Notes under the pieces: generated by a model
Databases searched by the model: none
What the model was told of the DNA's origin: nothing
What the model saw: the letters and a program-made list of their open reading frames with translations, nothing else
Assembly (NCBI GenBank): GCA_037043455.1
Contig: JAWPHD010004497.1
Span: forward strand, 1-64,000
Direction: 5' to 3'
Length of the DNA: 64,000 nt
Origin: Cyrtodaria siliqua
Taxonomy: Eukaryota > Mollusca > Bivalvia > Adapedonta > Hiatellidae
Translations under genes and position numbers: made by a program
Part shown: in pieces, positions 13,501-26,226 of the stretch
How the letters are laid out: every line of letters starts with the position of its first letter
How positions within the stretch are numbered: position 1 is the stretch's first letter

Positions 13501-14480
13501 ATGCAAAAAACAATCACTGAAAAAAATGTCAGGCTGAGAGGGAATCCTTATTCAAGCGAAGGTCGAATAAGGCAGTATAATATAACCTTTGAGATATTAC
13601 AGATATATGGACAAATGCTATAACCAGATAATAAAAAGTTCCTGGCAACAGGCAATCAAGCCATAACATGCTCACACTTCTTAGTATAGTCGATCATCAT
13701 CGTATTTGATTCAGTTTTTCTACAAAATGTATAAACATCTGCCAGGAATCACACATGTTCGTTTTCACACGTTCGACTGTGTTATTTGATTGTTACCTTT
13801 CCTGTTAGACTTTTGAACCTTCTTTTTTAGTAATATGCCATCATTGCACGAAGATTACCAGTAACACCCATTGTAAGGTAAATGGGCGAAAATAATCAGT
13901 TGCCTATCCTAACAACTCTTTAAAATAGCCTGGTCCTTTATTTAGAACAGCTTGTTTTATGCATGTGATTACCATAGATTGTTAGATTTTTATTGATGCT
14001 CCATTTGATTGAGAGGTTAGGAGGAAATGAAAAACACAGTACCTGTTGAAACTAACTTTTGTTTCAGAACAAATGCATGCAAAGGAATTAAATTTTGATA
14101 ACCGTTTTTGTTGTTGTTGTTTTTATAAAAATACAACATAATTTCATGGTTGATATTAAAACCATTAAAGTCCAAGTAATCATGTCGTCCATATTTGCAG
14201 GATCTTACCCGAGGCTAAATAAACTCACGTTACCTTAATAATCCAATTTTAACGGTTAATCTTATAACTGTGTTGTGATTCGGGAAATTCCTGTAATCTT
14301 ATAAATATCAATGCATCTATAATTACTTTAGCTAGAGCTTCGGCAGATATAATCAGTCTTCCCGAAGATGAATATGCAAAGTTGGCTTTTAATGATATAC
14401 TAGTTGTGATCGGCATGCACTGTCGTTGTATTTTGGTCGTTACAAACTTTATTGTTACGTATTCACTCACACTGATGTTT
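10530..14480. repeat. Segmental duplication, copy 1
   Basis: This stretch aligns in direct orientation and in order with 55.0-63.6 kb, at an eye-estimated 70-75 percent identity with indels. Anchors: 10780-10830 with 55050-55100; 10890-11130 with 55180-55410; 11280-11330 with 55510-55570; 11520-11640 with 56300-56420; 11740-11980 with 56680-57170; 12770-13020 with 57440-57700; 13500-13760 with 59390-59680; 13790-14270 with 62380-62860; 14340-14400 with 63500-63570. Short open frames inside it are not shared by the partner and look fortuitous. Confidence 0.85.
13085..13335. repeat. Dispersed repeat family R1, copy 1
   Basis: Shares agtcaaacaggaaatgtagc, cacagtcaacc and a following region with the copies near 17.7, 48.2 and 49.6 kb. 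A 130-codon minus-strand frame (13087-13479) overlaps it. Its hydrophobic stretch comes from this repeat and is not conserved as a frame in the other copies, so I do not call a gene. Confidence 0.6.
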
Positions 14481-14489
14481 GTCAAGCAA

Positions 14490-15825
14490 TGTATTCAAAA
14501 CGTATTTAGTAATTCATCCTTCACATGGTCTTTTCTTGGTGTTTTAACTGTCATACCGTACACAAAATAGAAATCACCCACTGGTAACTGGAAACTAAAG
14601 ACTGTGGTTTTGAGTTGAATGGGATCTAGAACATAATAATCATTTTCAGCAGTTATCTTCATCTCCATTATTGCCATACTTTTCTCATCTTCATTTCAAT
14701 ACGATATGACATAAGCGGCTAAAGGTTTCTAGGCGAAATATCAAGCTGCTTGTGTTTGTGATGTCACATGCCTTACCTCTTTTTTAAGGTTGTAATTGTT
14801 GTTTGTGTTAATGTGTGTTTTCGGTTGACTGTATTCAGTGAAAGATTCATTTCCTGTTCAACGTTTATATGTACCTCTGTAAAGCAACTGTCAGTCATTC
14901 AGTGATCGATTTTTCTCAGTCGTGATTATCAGTTAATCGGATATCAATATATTCCGTAAATCATTGTTTCTATTGATTGAAACTGAACAGAAAACAACAA
15001 ATTCCCCTTCTTTATATTTCTTTAGGGGCATTGTCCTAACTCACGCTTTGGTATCGTTTTAGATAATTTCGTCACATCCACAAATGCTTAATATACGAAA
15101 TGGGAATCCTCTTTGACAGAGACCTGAAGCAATGTATATAACTTAATATTCGTGAATTCTCTTTGAGGCATACTTTTTGTCGTCAATTGTTGGTGTTAAT
15201 ACTGCAATTATATAACCATGTTGACAAATCCGCTTTGCACTTTTATTACCACTGAAACGTGTAAGAGCATTTTAGAGAAAATCAAATAAAAATGCGTTCA
15301 AATGTATTGTTACTTCACAAGCATGCATTCAGATTCCGGTGAATTTCACAGAAAGATTATTGGGAATTAAACTACTGACTATGACTCATAGTGAACCGTA
15401 AACACAAGAAACGCGTTCAGACAAAGAAACTATTCGATATGTCATTGCTCTACAATTCCAGCCGAATAGTGTTCACTACAACCTCAATGGTATAATGCAG
15501 CATTTAATGATTCTCTTATAATAACATATACTCGTATATAATATATTAATATACAATGGCACATAACATAGTCATTGTCATCAGTATGCAACTATTTCGT
15601 CTCTACCGGCATCATCATCAGCGTCTACATCACCAACTTAACCACCAATATCACCACTACATCCTACATAATACTCCTTATTATTCCAAAATAATAGGAC
15701 GAAAGCTCCAGGTTATGGTTATCTTTCAGAATATTTGATGTATGCCTTTAAACAGTTAAGAAATTGATAAAAAAATACCATTATTAACATCACACAATTA
15801 ACCATCACCACCACCGCCTACATCG
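14490..15825. other. Intergenic, nothing recognised
   Basis: No exon or known repeat is visible. One short piece at 14790-14870 (ttgtaattgttgtttgtg, then ggttgactg and tttcctgttc) resembles part of the R1 family in reverse orientation. Confidence 0.5.
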
Positions 15826-15827
15826 TT

Positions 15828-16015
15828 AATAATAGTAGTAGCAGTGGTAGTAGTATTAGTATTAGTAGTAGTAGTACTAGTCGTAGTAGTACTAGTAGTA
15901 GTAATAGTAGTACTAGTAGTAGTAGTAGTAGTAGTAGTAGCAGCAGCAGCAGCAGGAGTAGCAGCAACAGTAGTAGTAGTAGTAGTAGTAATAGTAGTAT
16001 CGCTAGCATCATTAA
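15828..16015. repeat. (TAG)n trinucleotide microsatellite with CAG interruption
   Basis: Imperfect gta/tag repeats with a short cagcagcagcagcagg run near 15940. Open frames on both strands here (poly-Val, poly-Leu, poly-Thr) are microsatellite artefacts. Confidence 0.95.
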
Positions 16016-16189
16016 CAATACCATCGTCTGTGATCATCACTTGATCAGCGGCATCGGTGACTAAGTGGATAATAGCTGCAGACATCTGACCACGAGTGTT
16101 CAAGTTCCGACGGAGACATGTATCATGGGAATATTCGTACTTTGTCTTATCTCCCTCTGAGGTTGTTTAAGTATATTAACCCGAATTCA

Positions 16190-16570
16190 TAAAAAGAGTA
16201 TGAGAGTGGATCTTTGGAAACGGCTGAACACCATACATACGAAATATTACAGTCTCGGTTTGATTTGGACTGTTCATGAACGGCAGTGAAATATGCTTTC
16301 TACCGCTCACGCCCACTAGCCCCAGGTTGAGAAAAACTCAATATTCATAAACTCAATAGTATAGAATTTTAACCATCACGAAGATGGCATACATATGTCG
16401 GTGGACATAGCGACATTTATACTTATTACACTCCCAATGTCCAGCGGCTTATGGTCCCAGTATCTAACAAAATTGTATGCCCTGAAGAGCGAAATAAACA
16501 AAATAGAATTTAGTTGGGAGCAGCGGTTATGAAGCTTGCACAGGTAACAGCATAAACCTCGATTTCCTTT
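16190..16570 (+). repeat. Dispersed repeat family R2, copy 1
   Basis: The reverse complement of 58720-59055. Shared parts include agtatgagagtggatctttg, cagtctcggtttgat, cccactagccccaggttgag, the block around gatactgggaccatacgccg in its inverse, and ggagcagcggttatgaagc. A partial copy with gactgttcatgaacggtagt lies at 35613-35655. No coding potential seen. Probably a non-autonomous element, class unknown. Confidence 0.85.
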
Positions 16571-16619
16571 CAAAATAGAATCATGAAAACCATTCATTAA
16601 CAATACAAATATATTAATC

Positions 16620-17390
16620 TAAGCGAAGTGTAATCATTTGGAGTTTTATATTGTCACTTTATAAGCGATTTGGAATCACAAACTAAGTCATTTGAACTCA
16701 GAAAGATCATTATATGTTCTGAAGATGTTATCTTATCAATTCATTGTAAGGATTATATTAAATATTACAAACAAAATGTGTCTTAACGAATGCCGCCATG
16801 CTATGTCAAAATGATTGAACATATTGCAAACACGTGTCCAATTATGTCTGAACTAGGATTTCAACAATTAGATCATTATTGCATAAATACATTGTCCATG
16901 CATCTCAAGGACCTCTATTGTTCATGGTTCAAGTTCCTACTGTGCTCACATGTCTTTAGAGTTGTTCTTGTCATTAGAGTTATTTGTGCCTACCATTGTT
17001 TTTTCCTTTGCGGTATAAATAAATATTGCCTATTTATACCTTTTGACCTTCAATTGACTCTTATCTCTGTTGCACACAAGCTTGATTTGCAAATTTGATT
17101 TTGCTCAAGGAAAAACATTATGAAAGCTGCCCAGTTGTTCGGCGTATCCCGATGTTGTTAGTCATTTTTTTGGTGCTATTATGTAAGGTGAAAATGCAGA
17201 GGAAATCATCCACATTATAGATGCATTTGCCCTCTGAATATTATGCAACTGATTTGTTGCAGACAGTTCACGACTGAGCAATGTCTCTTATTTGCAATAT
17301 TACGCCGTGTCTGTTCATAATGGAGATAAAACGTTTATAAAATACACTGACAAAAAATGCTCAGGAAATCTCATTATATTTATAGATTTT
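16620..17390. other. Intergenic, nothing recognised
   Basis: A 102-codon plus-strand frame at 16790-17098 has no recognisable domain or supporting splice signals. Confidence 0.45.
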
Positions 17391-17394
17391 TCTC

Positions 17395-17800
17395 TATTGA
17401 ATGTTTTGATTAGAAAAGTATTTTTGTTGACAATTTCAATATTATTATATGACGGCGTGTGTGTAGAGTGTTTGTGTAAAACACGTGCATATTTAAGTAG
17501 AGAGTCGCACACAGAATATTAGAAATATGTTATAGGACCGTGATTTCGTCAAATCGTTTTATATGGATATGTTTATGTATATTGTCGCTGACATCATGAA
17601 CTAATGTATATTAAACCTGTCCACAAAATATATAAATATCAATAACTTATCCAGAAAACGACGTATTACCAGGATGCTCATATTGGAAGAAAAGCTCTGA
17701 CATTAGAAAAAGTGTGACATGACAAACACAGGGGGCTAACTATCATACACCGCATAGAACCCGCAGCTTTAAATACCAAAAGTAGATGTAGAAGTCGAAT
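17395..17800. repeat. Local duplication, copy 1 (partner 19310-19640)
   Basis: gattagaaaagtatttttgt, gagtgtttgtgtaa, tattggaagaaaa and ctt/caaataccaaaag occur in the same order in both stretches, ~1.9 kb apart in direct orientation. Confidence 0.8.
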
Positions 17801-18000
17801 AGGAATTGTAGCACTCACAAAACACAGTCAACCAATTTAAAACAAACAACAATTACAAATCTCCGACTAGCTATATCCTCTAACAAACAAGGCAGCGTTA
17901 ATAGGCAAACTTAAAAAAACACAAATACGATCGTGTAAATATGATTATAAAAGTCATAGAAAGCCACAACGCCTTGTGCTAACTGACTTGGCAGCAGAGA
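17700..18000. repeat. Dispersed repeat family R1, copy 2
   Basis: Contains agtcgaataggaattgtagc, cacagtcaacc, tatcctctaacaaacaaggc, gttaataggcaa and gaaagccacaa, shared in order with 48.2-48.76 and 49.64-49.9 kb. Confidence 0.75.
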
Positions 18001-18047
18001 ATACACCGTTAGAGACAGGACAGAAGACATACATTAAAAGGAAACAT

Positions 18048-18129
18048 TTGTGTATAGAAATTCACAGATTGTATGTCAGATATCTATAATATAAATATCT
18101 GACGTACATCTGTGAATTTCTAGACACAA
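18048..18129. repeat. Near-perfect hairpin, ~35-nt arms, 11-nt loop
   Basis: Left arm 18048-18083 (tagaaattcacagatt...gtcagatat) pairs with right arm 18095-18129 with about three mismatches or bulges. Arm and loop sizes fit a pre-miRNA-like fold but also a small foldback element. Confidence 0.8.
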
Positions 18130-18477
18130 TCTATCTATGGTTGGGAAATTCACAAGATAAATTTAAAGATCTGAATTAAACAGTGCATCTTCATTTGTAA
18201 TGCGATTTACAAATTGCGTACTGTAGGAATGATTTCTCGGACATGCGTAGATCGTCGAAGAACACATTTTGGAAATAGACATTTTGATTAATTGGCTAGC
18301 ACATGACATTCCTCGATTTTTGAAAAAAAAATCAAAAAAAATTGTATACAATGTTTGGTATTCCAATGCTGGCTGTGCGATTCCCGGGCGTGTAGTAGAA
18401 CCTTTGCAAAGACATTTAGCAAACACAGAGTTGAATATAGGATTGGTCGGTCCGGTGTCAACATAATGGGACTAGGT

Positions 18478-18581
18478 GGGGTATCATAGCATGTGTCTAC
18501 GGCGTGGTATTCCAGTGTGGCAGCACTGGTTCGGGTATCATGTCATGTGTCTACGGCGTCGTATTCCAGTGTGGCAGCACT
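18478..18581. repeat. Two-copy tandem duplication, 55-bp spacing
   Basis: gggtatcat..catgtgtctacggcgt and gtattccagtgtggcagcact occur twice, at 18478-18527 and 18533-18581. Confidence 0.9.
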
Positions 18582-19305
18582 AAAAAGCTGAGAAATGAGC
18601 TCACTGTTACAAGTAGAATCGGTCGTGATATGACTGAATGATTGCTAAAAATGATATTAAGCCCTATTCATACATTGACTGACAGAGTTTTGTAAACAGT
18701 ACAATTCGACGTTTCCATTTAAATGTACCAACAAAACAACTACTTTTACATCTATTTTTATACAAAATGTAAATACGCAAACAACAAATACTCGTTAAAT
18801 GGCTTTAACAAAATGGAAATGTCAATTAAAGACAAGTTTAATATTTTACGACATTTTGCTGCTACAAACCTAAGTACTGGTGGTGTCCTATGATAGATAC
18901 GTGTAGATCAACGAGGGTCAGGTATCAATGTTGAATTTTATAAAAATTACAAACATTATACGTTAACTCAATTATCACAGGTTATACTTACGAAATTACA
19001 ATAGGATCCATTGTGAACCTATTGTAACCAATACTGCAAATATTGTGTGATTCAACACTATCTGATATTTGAGATTAACAATAATAAAACACTCACCATC
19101 GAATTCTCATTATGCCCGAACTCTGAATTATGCCATTAGATTGTGAATTACATAAGTTAAGTGTGATTGGATATGCTAGGATAAGTTATATAAAAGCAGT
19201 CTGATTTGGTGCACCATGATCTTGTTATTCTTTAATGTAGCTTCTGTATGGGATACAAGTAAATTCTCGGGCAATCACTTCAGATGTATGGATTTTTGCT
19301 TTTGA
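18582..19305. other. Intergenic; possible relic of a stalk exon
   Basis: Around 18875-18910 the minus strand contains acacgtatctatcataggac, resembling the stalk-exon copy at 34246-34307. No usable frame is left. The rest shows nothing recognisable. Confidence 0.25.
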
Positions 19306-19309
19306 GATT

Positions 19310-19640
19310 TCGATTAGAAAAGTATTTTTGTTGGCAATTTCAAGATTATGATATGACAGCGTGTGCGGCGAGTGTTTGTGTAACAGAAGAGTCGTCGCAC
19401 ATAGTAAATTAGAAATATATTATTGTACCTTGCTTTCGCCTAATTCTTTTACATGGTTATGTTCAAGCAAATTTGCGATGACATCAACTGATATCAGTTT
19501 ATCATGTCCACAATATATAGAAAAATCTAGAAATATCTATAATTTTACCAGATTATCAAGCATGCACGTATTGGAAGAAAATGTTGCATATAAACCTCAG
19601 CTTCAAATACCAAAAGATTCGACGTTTATGCGAGGTTTGT
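19310..19640. repeat. Local duplication, copy 2 (partner 17395-17800)
   Basis: Direct-orientation partner of 17395-17800. A 93-codon frame here (19361-19642) is not shared with the partner. Confidence 0.8.
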
Positions 19641-19644
19641 AGCT

Positions 19645-20535
19645 TTTGTACCGGCGTTCAAATCCGTATAATTTCCGAAACTTTGCGAATCAATTCGTAT
19701 ATGTATATTATTTACATAATTTTCCCGTTGTCAACGAGACGCGCATTTAATCACTTTAATCTTTGCAGCTGTCAATGTTTTATAATTAAAACTGAAAATG
19801 TAGGTCACAGTGACCTAAATTACATTCTTATTTACATTTCATATGCAGTTTACATCGATTAAGTTTCAAATTTATATCAAATTTATATCTTTAAACAATG
19901 ATGAAGAATGTAACTAGACCATGTGTGGTAGTTTCAAGTTCATTCTCCTCTTAAAACACTAGGTTATGTAACTTAAACATTGTCGTTTTACTACTAGTTT
20001 AATATGTGTTTTCGAACTTACAACTGGTTTGAGATTTAAGCAAAAGTATACACTTTTCAACATTTTGAGGTCAGCGTATTGAGTTTTCCAAGTGATTATT
20101 TTTATTAGCGTATAGTAGTACGTATATGCAAAATTAATATGAAAGAACGTAAGGGTGTTACAATAATAAGTCATGAATATTGTTCATTATATTACTTTAA
20201 AATCAGTGACATATGACATAATATAGCACTCAACTCATTGCTGCCTAACATTTACAGAGTCAGTATCAAATCAATATCAAATCAACATTAGGAATCATAG
20301 ATTACAACATGGCGTAATAAAGACAACCCATGAAAGGTACGATATATCTCTAAACGACTAGCTACGCATTAAGTGTGAACATTTAGTAAATAGTGTATTT
20401 CCCGGTTTGATTCAAAGACTATTGTTTTTCTTGCTTTGCGGTTATGTACACAAAGTGTACCGAACTGGAAAATCTAAACATTATGTAAAATTGCTAGTTT
20501 ATAATAATATATTATATCGTAACGTTACATATTGC
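19645..20535. other. Intergenic, nothing recognised
   Basis: No feature supported. Confidence 0.5.
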
Positions 20536-20539
20536 AACA

Positions 20540-20970
20540 GTTTAAAGTTCCCCGGACATGTTTTGTTTCATGAACATGTTTATGTTTATTTAAATCGAAA
20601 TCAATACACAACAATAGATATTTACAATTCCCACATTGCAATATCTGTGAAAAGCGACACTAAGATTTTATTTGATGGCGTAGAAAACGTTGAACAGATA
20701 AATTAATCCACAGGCAATTGTATTTATCAATTATCTGGCAATAGTTGTACAAATATGCAATTCAGATTTACCTCATTACCCCGTGCAGTCACGCAGTAGT
20801 AAAAGTAGTATCTACGTCATGCAAATAATACTTATTTTTACATACAACTTAGTAGCGGTTTTCAATATATGTTTCTCTCCGAGACTATCAATAAATTTTC
20901 ATATGGTGCTTAAGAGTTAAATTTGTAATTGTTAATACTACAAAAAGGGTGGCCATTCATCTTTTACTAT
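20540..20970. repeat. Dispersed repeat family R3, copy 1
   Basis: A ~430-bp block beginning near ggacatgttttgtttcatga and ending near ctacaaaaagggtggccatt. Direct copies lie at 33075-33490 and, split by a LINE insertion, at 29535-29675 plus 30691-30955. The latter two lie in introns of the Ig receptor gene. Confidence 0.9.
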
Positions 20971-20974
20971 CGTG

Positions 20975-22030
20975 GCTCATTTAGAAATACTTGATTGGAT
21001 CTGTTTTTAAGTTACATGTATGATGCGACATAATGCACAAAGACAGTGATACAACCTTTGTTATTGCAAATTAAGATGAGTCAGATCAAAAAAATGATAT
21101 CATTTTCTAATTACATGTACTTCAGTTTTGCTGCGCGTTTACCTTTATCAGCTCATGGTAAATTTATTTATCATGATTGGGGTTTCGCCTCACGGGAAGC
21201 TCAATAGCAAACGAGCTCTCTTTGCACGTTTGTAATTGTTTTCACGGCTAACGTTCAATTTTCGGTTTATGGCTATGTTTTCGCTAATCGCCATTATAGA
21301 AAAAGCCTTCCACTTCAGTTTATTGCAGAATTCTTTAAAAAATCGGCAATGAACTTAATCGGGAAATAAATGACCTCTGATTGGATGTAAAATGGAGTTC
21401 TTAGGCCAATTTGTGTTTCATTGTTATTTTCACACGAAATCTGTATTTTATGTATTAACATTGTGACGGTGGGTGGATTTAATTGTCAGTTAAATCTTTA
21501 GATATGACATTGTGTTTTTGCTCGTTTTAATCCATGATTAGTCTAAAACGCACATACATATATTTCCATTTAAGAATGTCTGATCGAGTTCCATATCACC
21601 TTCAAGGATGGTCGCATTAGGTCAACAAGCCTTCCATTTATATTCACGAATAAAATACCTTACTTCATATCACGAAACATATTCAGACATGTTTTTTATT
21701 AAGGATATTATGAGAGAACCGTGTTCTTGAAATAGACAGTTAATGACTGAGAATCCCAAATCCCAATTTGGTCTGTATTCATTGTAGCATAAGGGAGTAA
21801 TCAACATATGTCATGGCTAATACGATATACTGGAAGATCGGATACCCATGTACTGTGGCTTATGTGGACTCGTAATAAGTATGTACATATACTGCTTGAT
21901 TGGCAACATTATTCGTATGATACCTGAGTTTTCGTTTAAATATTACAATTTCATTTTGTCATGCAGACGCTTTGCTTTAGCTACATATTGCTCTTAATAA
22001 TGGAGAAATGATTTGTAATGAATGATTTAA
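20975..22030. other. Intergenic, nothing recognised
   Basis: No exon, repeat partner or structured element seen. Confidence 0.5.
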
Positions 22031-22035
22031 AATGT

Positions 22036-22123
22036 GTGGGTGGTTGGGGTGGGTGGGGGTGGGGGAGTGGGTGGGGTGGGGGAGGGTTGGGGTGGGAGAG
22101 GGATGCGCGTGTGAGTGTGTGTG
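22036..22123 (+). repeat. G-rich tract, (GGGGT)n-like, then (GT)n
   Basis: Runs of 3-5 G separated by one or two bases (gggtggttggggtgggtggg and so on) continue for ~65 bp, then gtgtgagtgtgtgtgt. Many possible G-quadruplexes on the plus strand. Confidence 0.95.
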
Positions 22124-22239
22124 TTTAACAGCCATTAATTGGCAGTTAAGAAACTATCACTCCTGATCGGTTTCGATTATTTCAGTCATAACTTAGCTTG
22201 GTACTGATTATCTCTGCAAAGTTTCGTTAAAATCTGGCA

Positions 22240-22465
22240 AGGGGTTAAGAAGAACTATTTTGAACAAAGTCTGTGTACTAAAACCTTTAAAGGGCCATAA
22301 TTCTGCCAAAAATCATTCACCCGGAACACGGCGATAATATGCATTGCATAACTATGTTTCTTTGAAAATACTCCAAGAGGTTAAGGAGAACTAGTCAGGA
22401 CAATGTCTGTGTACTAAAGCATTTAAAGGGCCATACCTCTGCCAAAAAACCTTCAACCGAAGCTC
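22240..22465 (+). repeat. Two tandem copies of a ~115-bp 'gggccat' repeat
   Basis: gttaagaagaact, gtctgtgtactaaa, tttaaagggccata and tctgccaaaaa occur in the same order at 22240-22310 and 22378-22450. I recall this motif set as common in bivalve genomes. Probably the decayed edge of a dispersed element containing the adjacent 40-bp minisatellite. Confidence 0.7.
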
Positions 22466-22496
22466 CATGATACCGGTACACCGCGGCATAGACCGG

Positions 22497-22876
22497 GCAG
22501 CTCAATAAAATTCGCCTGCATGTGATACGGTCTACCCAGCAGCTCCAACATGTGCCTACATATGGTACGGTCTACACAGCAGCTCCAACATTCGCCTACA
22601 TGTGAAACGGTCTACCCAGCAGCTCCAATATTCGCCTACATGTGGTACGGTCTACCTAGCAGCTCCAACATTCGCCTACATATGATACGGTCTACCCAGC
22701 AGCTCCAACATTCGCCTACATATGGTACGGTCTACCCAGCAGCTCCAACATTTGCCTACATGTGGTACGGTCTACCCAGCAGATCCAACATTCGCCTACA
22801 TGTGAATCGGTCTACCAAGCAGCTCCAATATTCGCCTACATGTGGTACGGTCTACCTAGCAGCTCCAACATTCGCT
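22497..22876. repeat. 40-bp minisatellite, ~9.5 copies
   Basis: The unit contains agctccaacattcgcctaca then tgtggtacggtctacccagc. A 109-codon frame stays open across it; three units give 40 codons. I treat that frame as an artefact. Confidence 0.95.
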
Positions 22877-22879
22877 TAG

Positions 22880-23195
22880 TTTCATCGCGATAAACAGCAT
22901 TCGAATGTAATATTTATTTGCTTTTTCCTCCATCTTGCTGCAGAAACCCATATTTTTAATTTAGACATTTTATCTCTTATTATTTATTTATGAAACATAA
23001 CGTCAGTTTATTTTCATTTGATATGGGCGCATTTTAAAATATTTTAGGGACACTCTGCAATCTTGAAATATTTATCAAGCATTTAATTTTGAATCTCGTT
23101 TTATAAATCCAGTATTGTGTCGAGTTTTAAAATGTTTTAACGTATTTAAATAAAAAGCTGTTCTCTTGTTTCTTTTAATATTTCAAATTTTCATC
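22880..23195. other. Intergenic, nothing recognised
   Basis: AT-rich sequence between the minisatellite and the transposase remnant. No upstream part of the transposase is readable. Confidence 0.45.
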
Positions 23196-23205
23196 GTTGT
23201 TCTAC

Positions 23206-23466
23206 TATATGTGTAAATATGTTACACCAGAGGAGTCGATGCCCAAGAGTCCTGATGCCGCCCCTGTGGATTTTGGCATCTGGGGTATTCTAAAACGGCG
23301 ACTTCAGAAAACAAAAATATTTACTCTGGCTGGGCTTAAACGAGCGTTAAAAGACGAATGGAACAAACTGGAGCAATCCATTCATAAGACATTAAAAGGC
23401 TGGCCAAAAAGATGTAGTCTTATCTACAACCTCCATGGTTCTCAAATTGAGCATTTATTAGAGTAA
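23206..23466 (+). pseudogene. Tc1/mariner-type transposase, C-terminal remnant
   Basis: The frame includes MPKSPDAAPVDFGIWG, the conserved region around the third catalytic acidic residue of DDE transposases of the Tc1/mariner (IS630) superfamily (pattern SPDxxPxD). After it come a basic helix, a W-containing segment and a stop. Roughly 85 residues survive of a family usually 300-350 long. The first two catalytic Asp regions and both terminal inverted repeats are absent, so this is a dead 5'-truncated copy. Members with Asp at the third position are called DDxD mariners; the exact subgroup is not decidable here. Confidence 0.8.
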
Positions 23467-23989
23467 AATAGATAAAGTTATTAACATTCAGACAGATAGA
23501 AAGTGTTTAAAAATTCATGAATCACCTCTCGTAGTAATATGTAAACACAGTTTGCTTTGAGCTATTTTAATACATAACAATTGTTTATGTAGAAAAACTA
23601 TCAGGCCGCAAGATTTAAAGCAATGAAGGGTGCCGTGTGTACCTTTTAATTAAATTAAATGGTTATTTATTTGCTCAACACATCATTTTAAATTACAAAA
23701 AAATATAACTCAAATACAACTACATTGTTTATGAAATAAGATCTATACAGCAACAAGATAATAAATTAAAAATAACAATGGTCCCGTAAACGACCGGATA
23801 TGTGTAAGGGGTTCGTAAGAATAACTTTTTTAAACAGTTGTTGCCTCTAAAATATAAGACGTTTATCGAAGTGTATCAAATCACTACTCAGAAAAGATAT
23901 TATATAAATTCAACTGTTATATCCAAGTATTTATATTTCATTATTTATTTAAATAATACAAATACTAGTTCCTAGTTTCTGCTTTATTC

Positions 23990-24475
23990 TGTAATCTTAG
24001 AACTGTACATATATTTTATTTGACTTGTACATACGTACATCGTTATATATATATACACACACACATATGTATGCATACTAATCAAGTGTTTTTATACAAA
24101 AGTACATTTTATATGAGCAATATTAACATTAAATAACTGATACACCAGGATGAAAATACAACAGATTGTTTAACTAATCACGATTAAATACCTTACAGCC
24201 AAAGCTGTAAATATATACTTTGCTAACGTTAAAACAATAGTCTTATCCCCTGTCTGTGGTAATTCTAACAGTTTAAACATACTAGGTATATTATAATAAT
24301 CAACACAATACTATGAAATCATTGGCAATATCTCTTATTTCTATGTATTCTATTACGATAGTATCTACTAGTCTGTGTTCTTAACGAATGTTCTGATATT
24401 CGAATTTTGTCAAAAATAATCTCAGATGGCATATTAAAAACTCAAGCAATGATTCAAGATTAAATAGGACAAATG
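23990..24475. repeat. Duplicated block, copy 1 (partner 44420-44880)
   Basis: acttgtacatacgtacat, aaaagtacattttatatgagcaatat, gtttaaacatac, aggtatattata and the tail around agtatctactagtctgtgtt are shared in order and orientation with 44.42-44.88 kb, ~20 kb away. No frame is conserved. Confidence 0.85.
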
Positions 24476-24479
24476 GTGT

Positions 24480-26215
24480 GATAACATTGAACAAACTCAA
24501 GAAAGTATAACAACAATTAATGCTAGAATATAGAAGATCCGTAGAGACAAATAAATACACAAGCAATTAAAAGAACGGTGTTTACATCGCTTATTCCTCC
24601 AGTGACTCAATAAAGCACGGTTGTCATTGCCACTATCTTGAACTTGTTCAACACAACATCACAACATAGAATGTGAACTATCTTATAGTGTATATGTGTC
24701 ACAGTGCAATAATGATTAATTATACAAATCTTTAGCGTTCCAGGAGAGAGTTATGTGTTATTTCACTATGAAAAGCTAAATTTAAATCTAATATATAGGC
24801 CGAGGTAACACGCTGGAAGCTCTGAACATTTCATTACTGATATTTAGCGCTAAAACAACATAAAATGGCATACAATTACAATTAAACAATACAATTAAAA
24901 CATACTAAATAAGGTATGAATAAATTTTGAGAACGTTCTGACAAATAGTTCCAAATTCACGATCCCGCTGGAATCCGCCGATTAAACCGTTCTCATTCGC
25001 AATTGTTGTAGTTCATTCTCGTACCGAAAATCAGTTTCATATAAGTGTGTACGTTACTTTACAATGACGTTGGTATGTGTGGATAATGACTGCTTCATGC
25101 AAAGAAGCTCATTCACGAGCATGTCAATTGGTCTAGCATAAACATATTAGTTAAACTGTGTCGATAAGAACTTGAATACGCATAGTATGGATGTATTATA
25201 TTTTAAATGAAGAGCCGTAGATTAAAATTGCAATAAGAAGTGGTAAACAATTGTAATTCACGCGTGCTAAATAAAGCCGAAACGCACTGATGAATCAGGA
25301 TTTAAATTTAAAAATGTATTAATTGACCTGCAACATTATTTAACACTAATGTCTCGTTGCAAGGTTTTTTTATCGTGGAAGATCAAATTCTGTCTGCGTC
25401 GAATAATTGTTCATAACCGATATCTATAATTGCTTGATAAATTACACATTTACTTATATAAATAAATAAATATATATATAACAATAAACCATAAACAATA
25501 TTAACATGTAATGAATAAAAAGGTACAATAGTATAATAGGTATACTAGACAAGCAACGATCCATTCTTTTACTAAAACAATACAGAAGTTATGACCGGAA
25601 AATCTATGAGAAATTCATCAGATAATAATACGGAAATAAAAGTCCTAACTATATCGTCCTTAACCTACTTTTACACAATGATGGGAAATTAAATTGTTGT
25701 AGTTATCAAGTCCATTATTTAACACAAATGCATTCTTGAAAGCAGTGTGATAGCAATGGGACACAGTTAGAACGCCTTTTAAATATTGCTTTTTTCTACA
25801 GGTTAATTAAACAAAATGGCACATAGATCACTCACATAACTGATATATTCTCCAAACAAGAAGCAAACGAATATTTAAAAAGTCAAAGATGTTCTGTCAA
25901 CCAAATATTAAACTAGCTAATATGTCGCTGCATTTAATCAATCTATCAAATGATTTACAATACAATGTAAACAAAATACGTGAATATGGTATAAATTGAC
26001 AGTAATACTAATAATGTGTCCTTAAAGCTACACAATCCCTATGTTAGCTTTAATATCACATGAATATGAAATGAGTCACGTGTGAAGTAGTTTCAAATCG
26101 ACGAACACCCTAAAAGTCGGTATATTAGGCAAAAATCGATGAGTAAAATTTCAATTTGTTTAGCCTTCGTACAGGTAACATCGATACAGATGCGGCTTCA
26201 GAATATACGTGATAA
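24480..26215. other. Intergenic; weak duplicate of 42.65 kb
   Basis: 25620-25720 (cggaaataaaagt.. and acacaatgatgggaaatt) resembles 42665-42755. Nothing else recognised. Confidence 0.45.
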
Positions 26216-26226
26216 AATAAATAGTT

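Noticed and set aside
15798..16103. Thr-, Leu- and Val-rich frames on both strands
   Set aside because: Trinucleotide microsatellite artefact.
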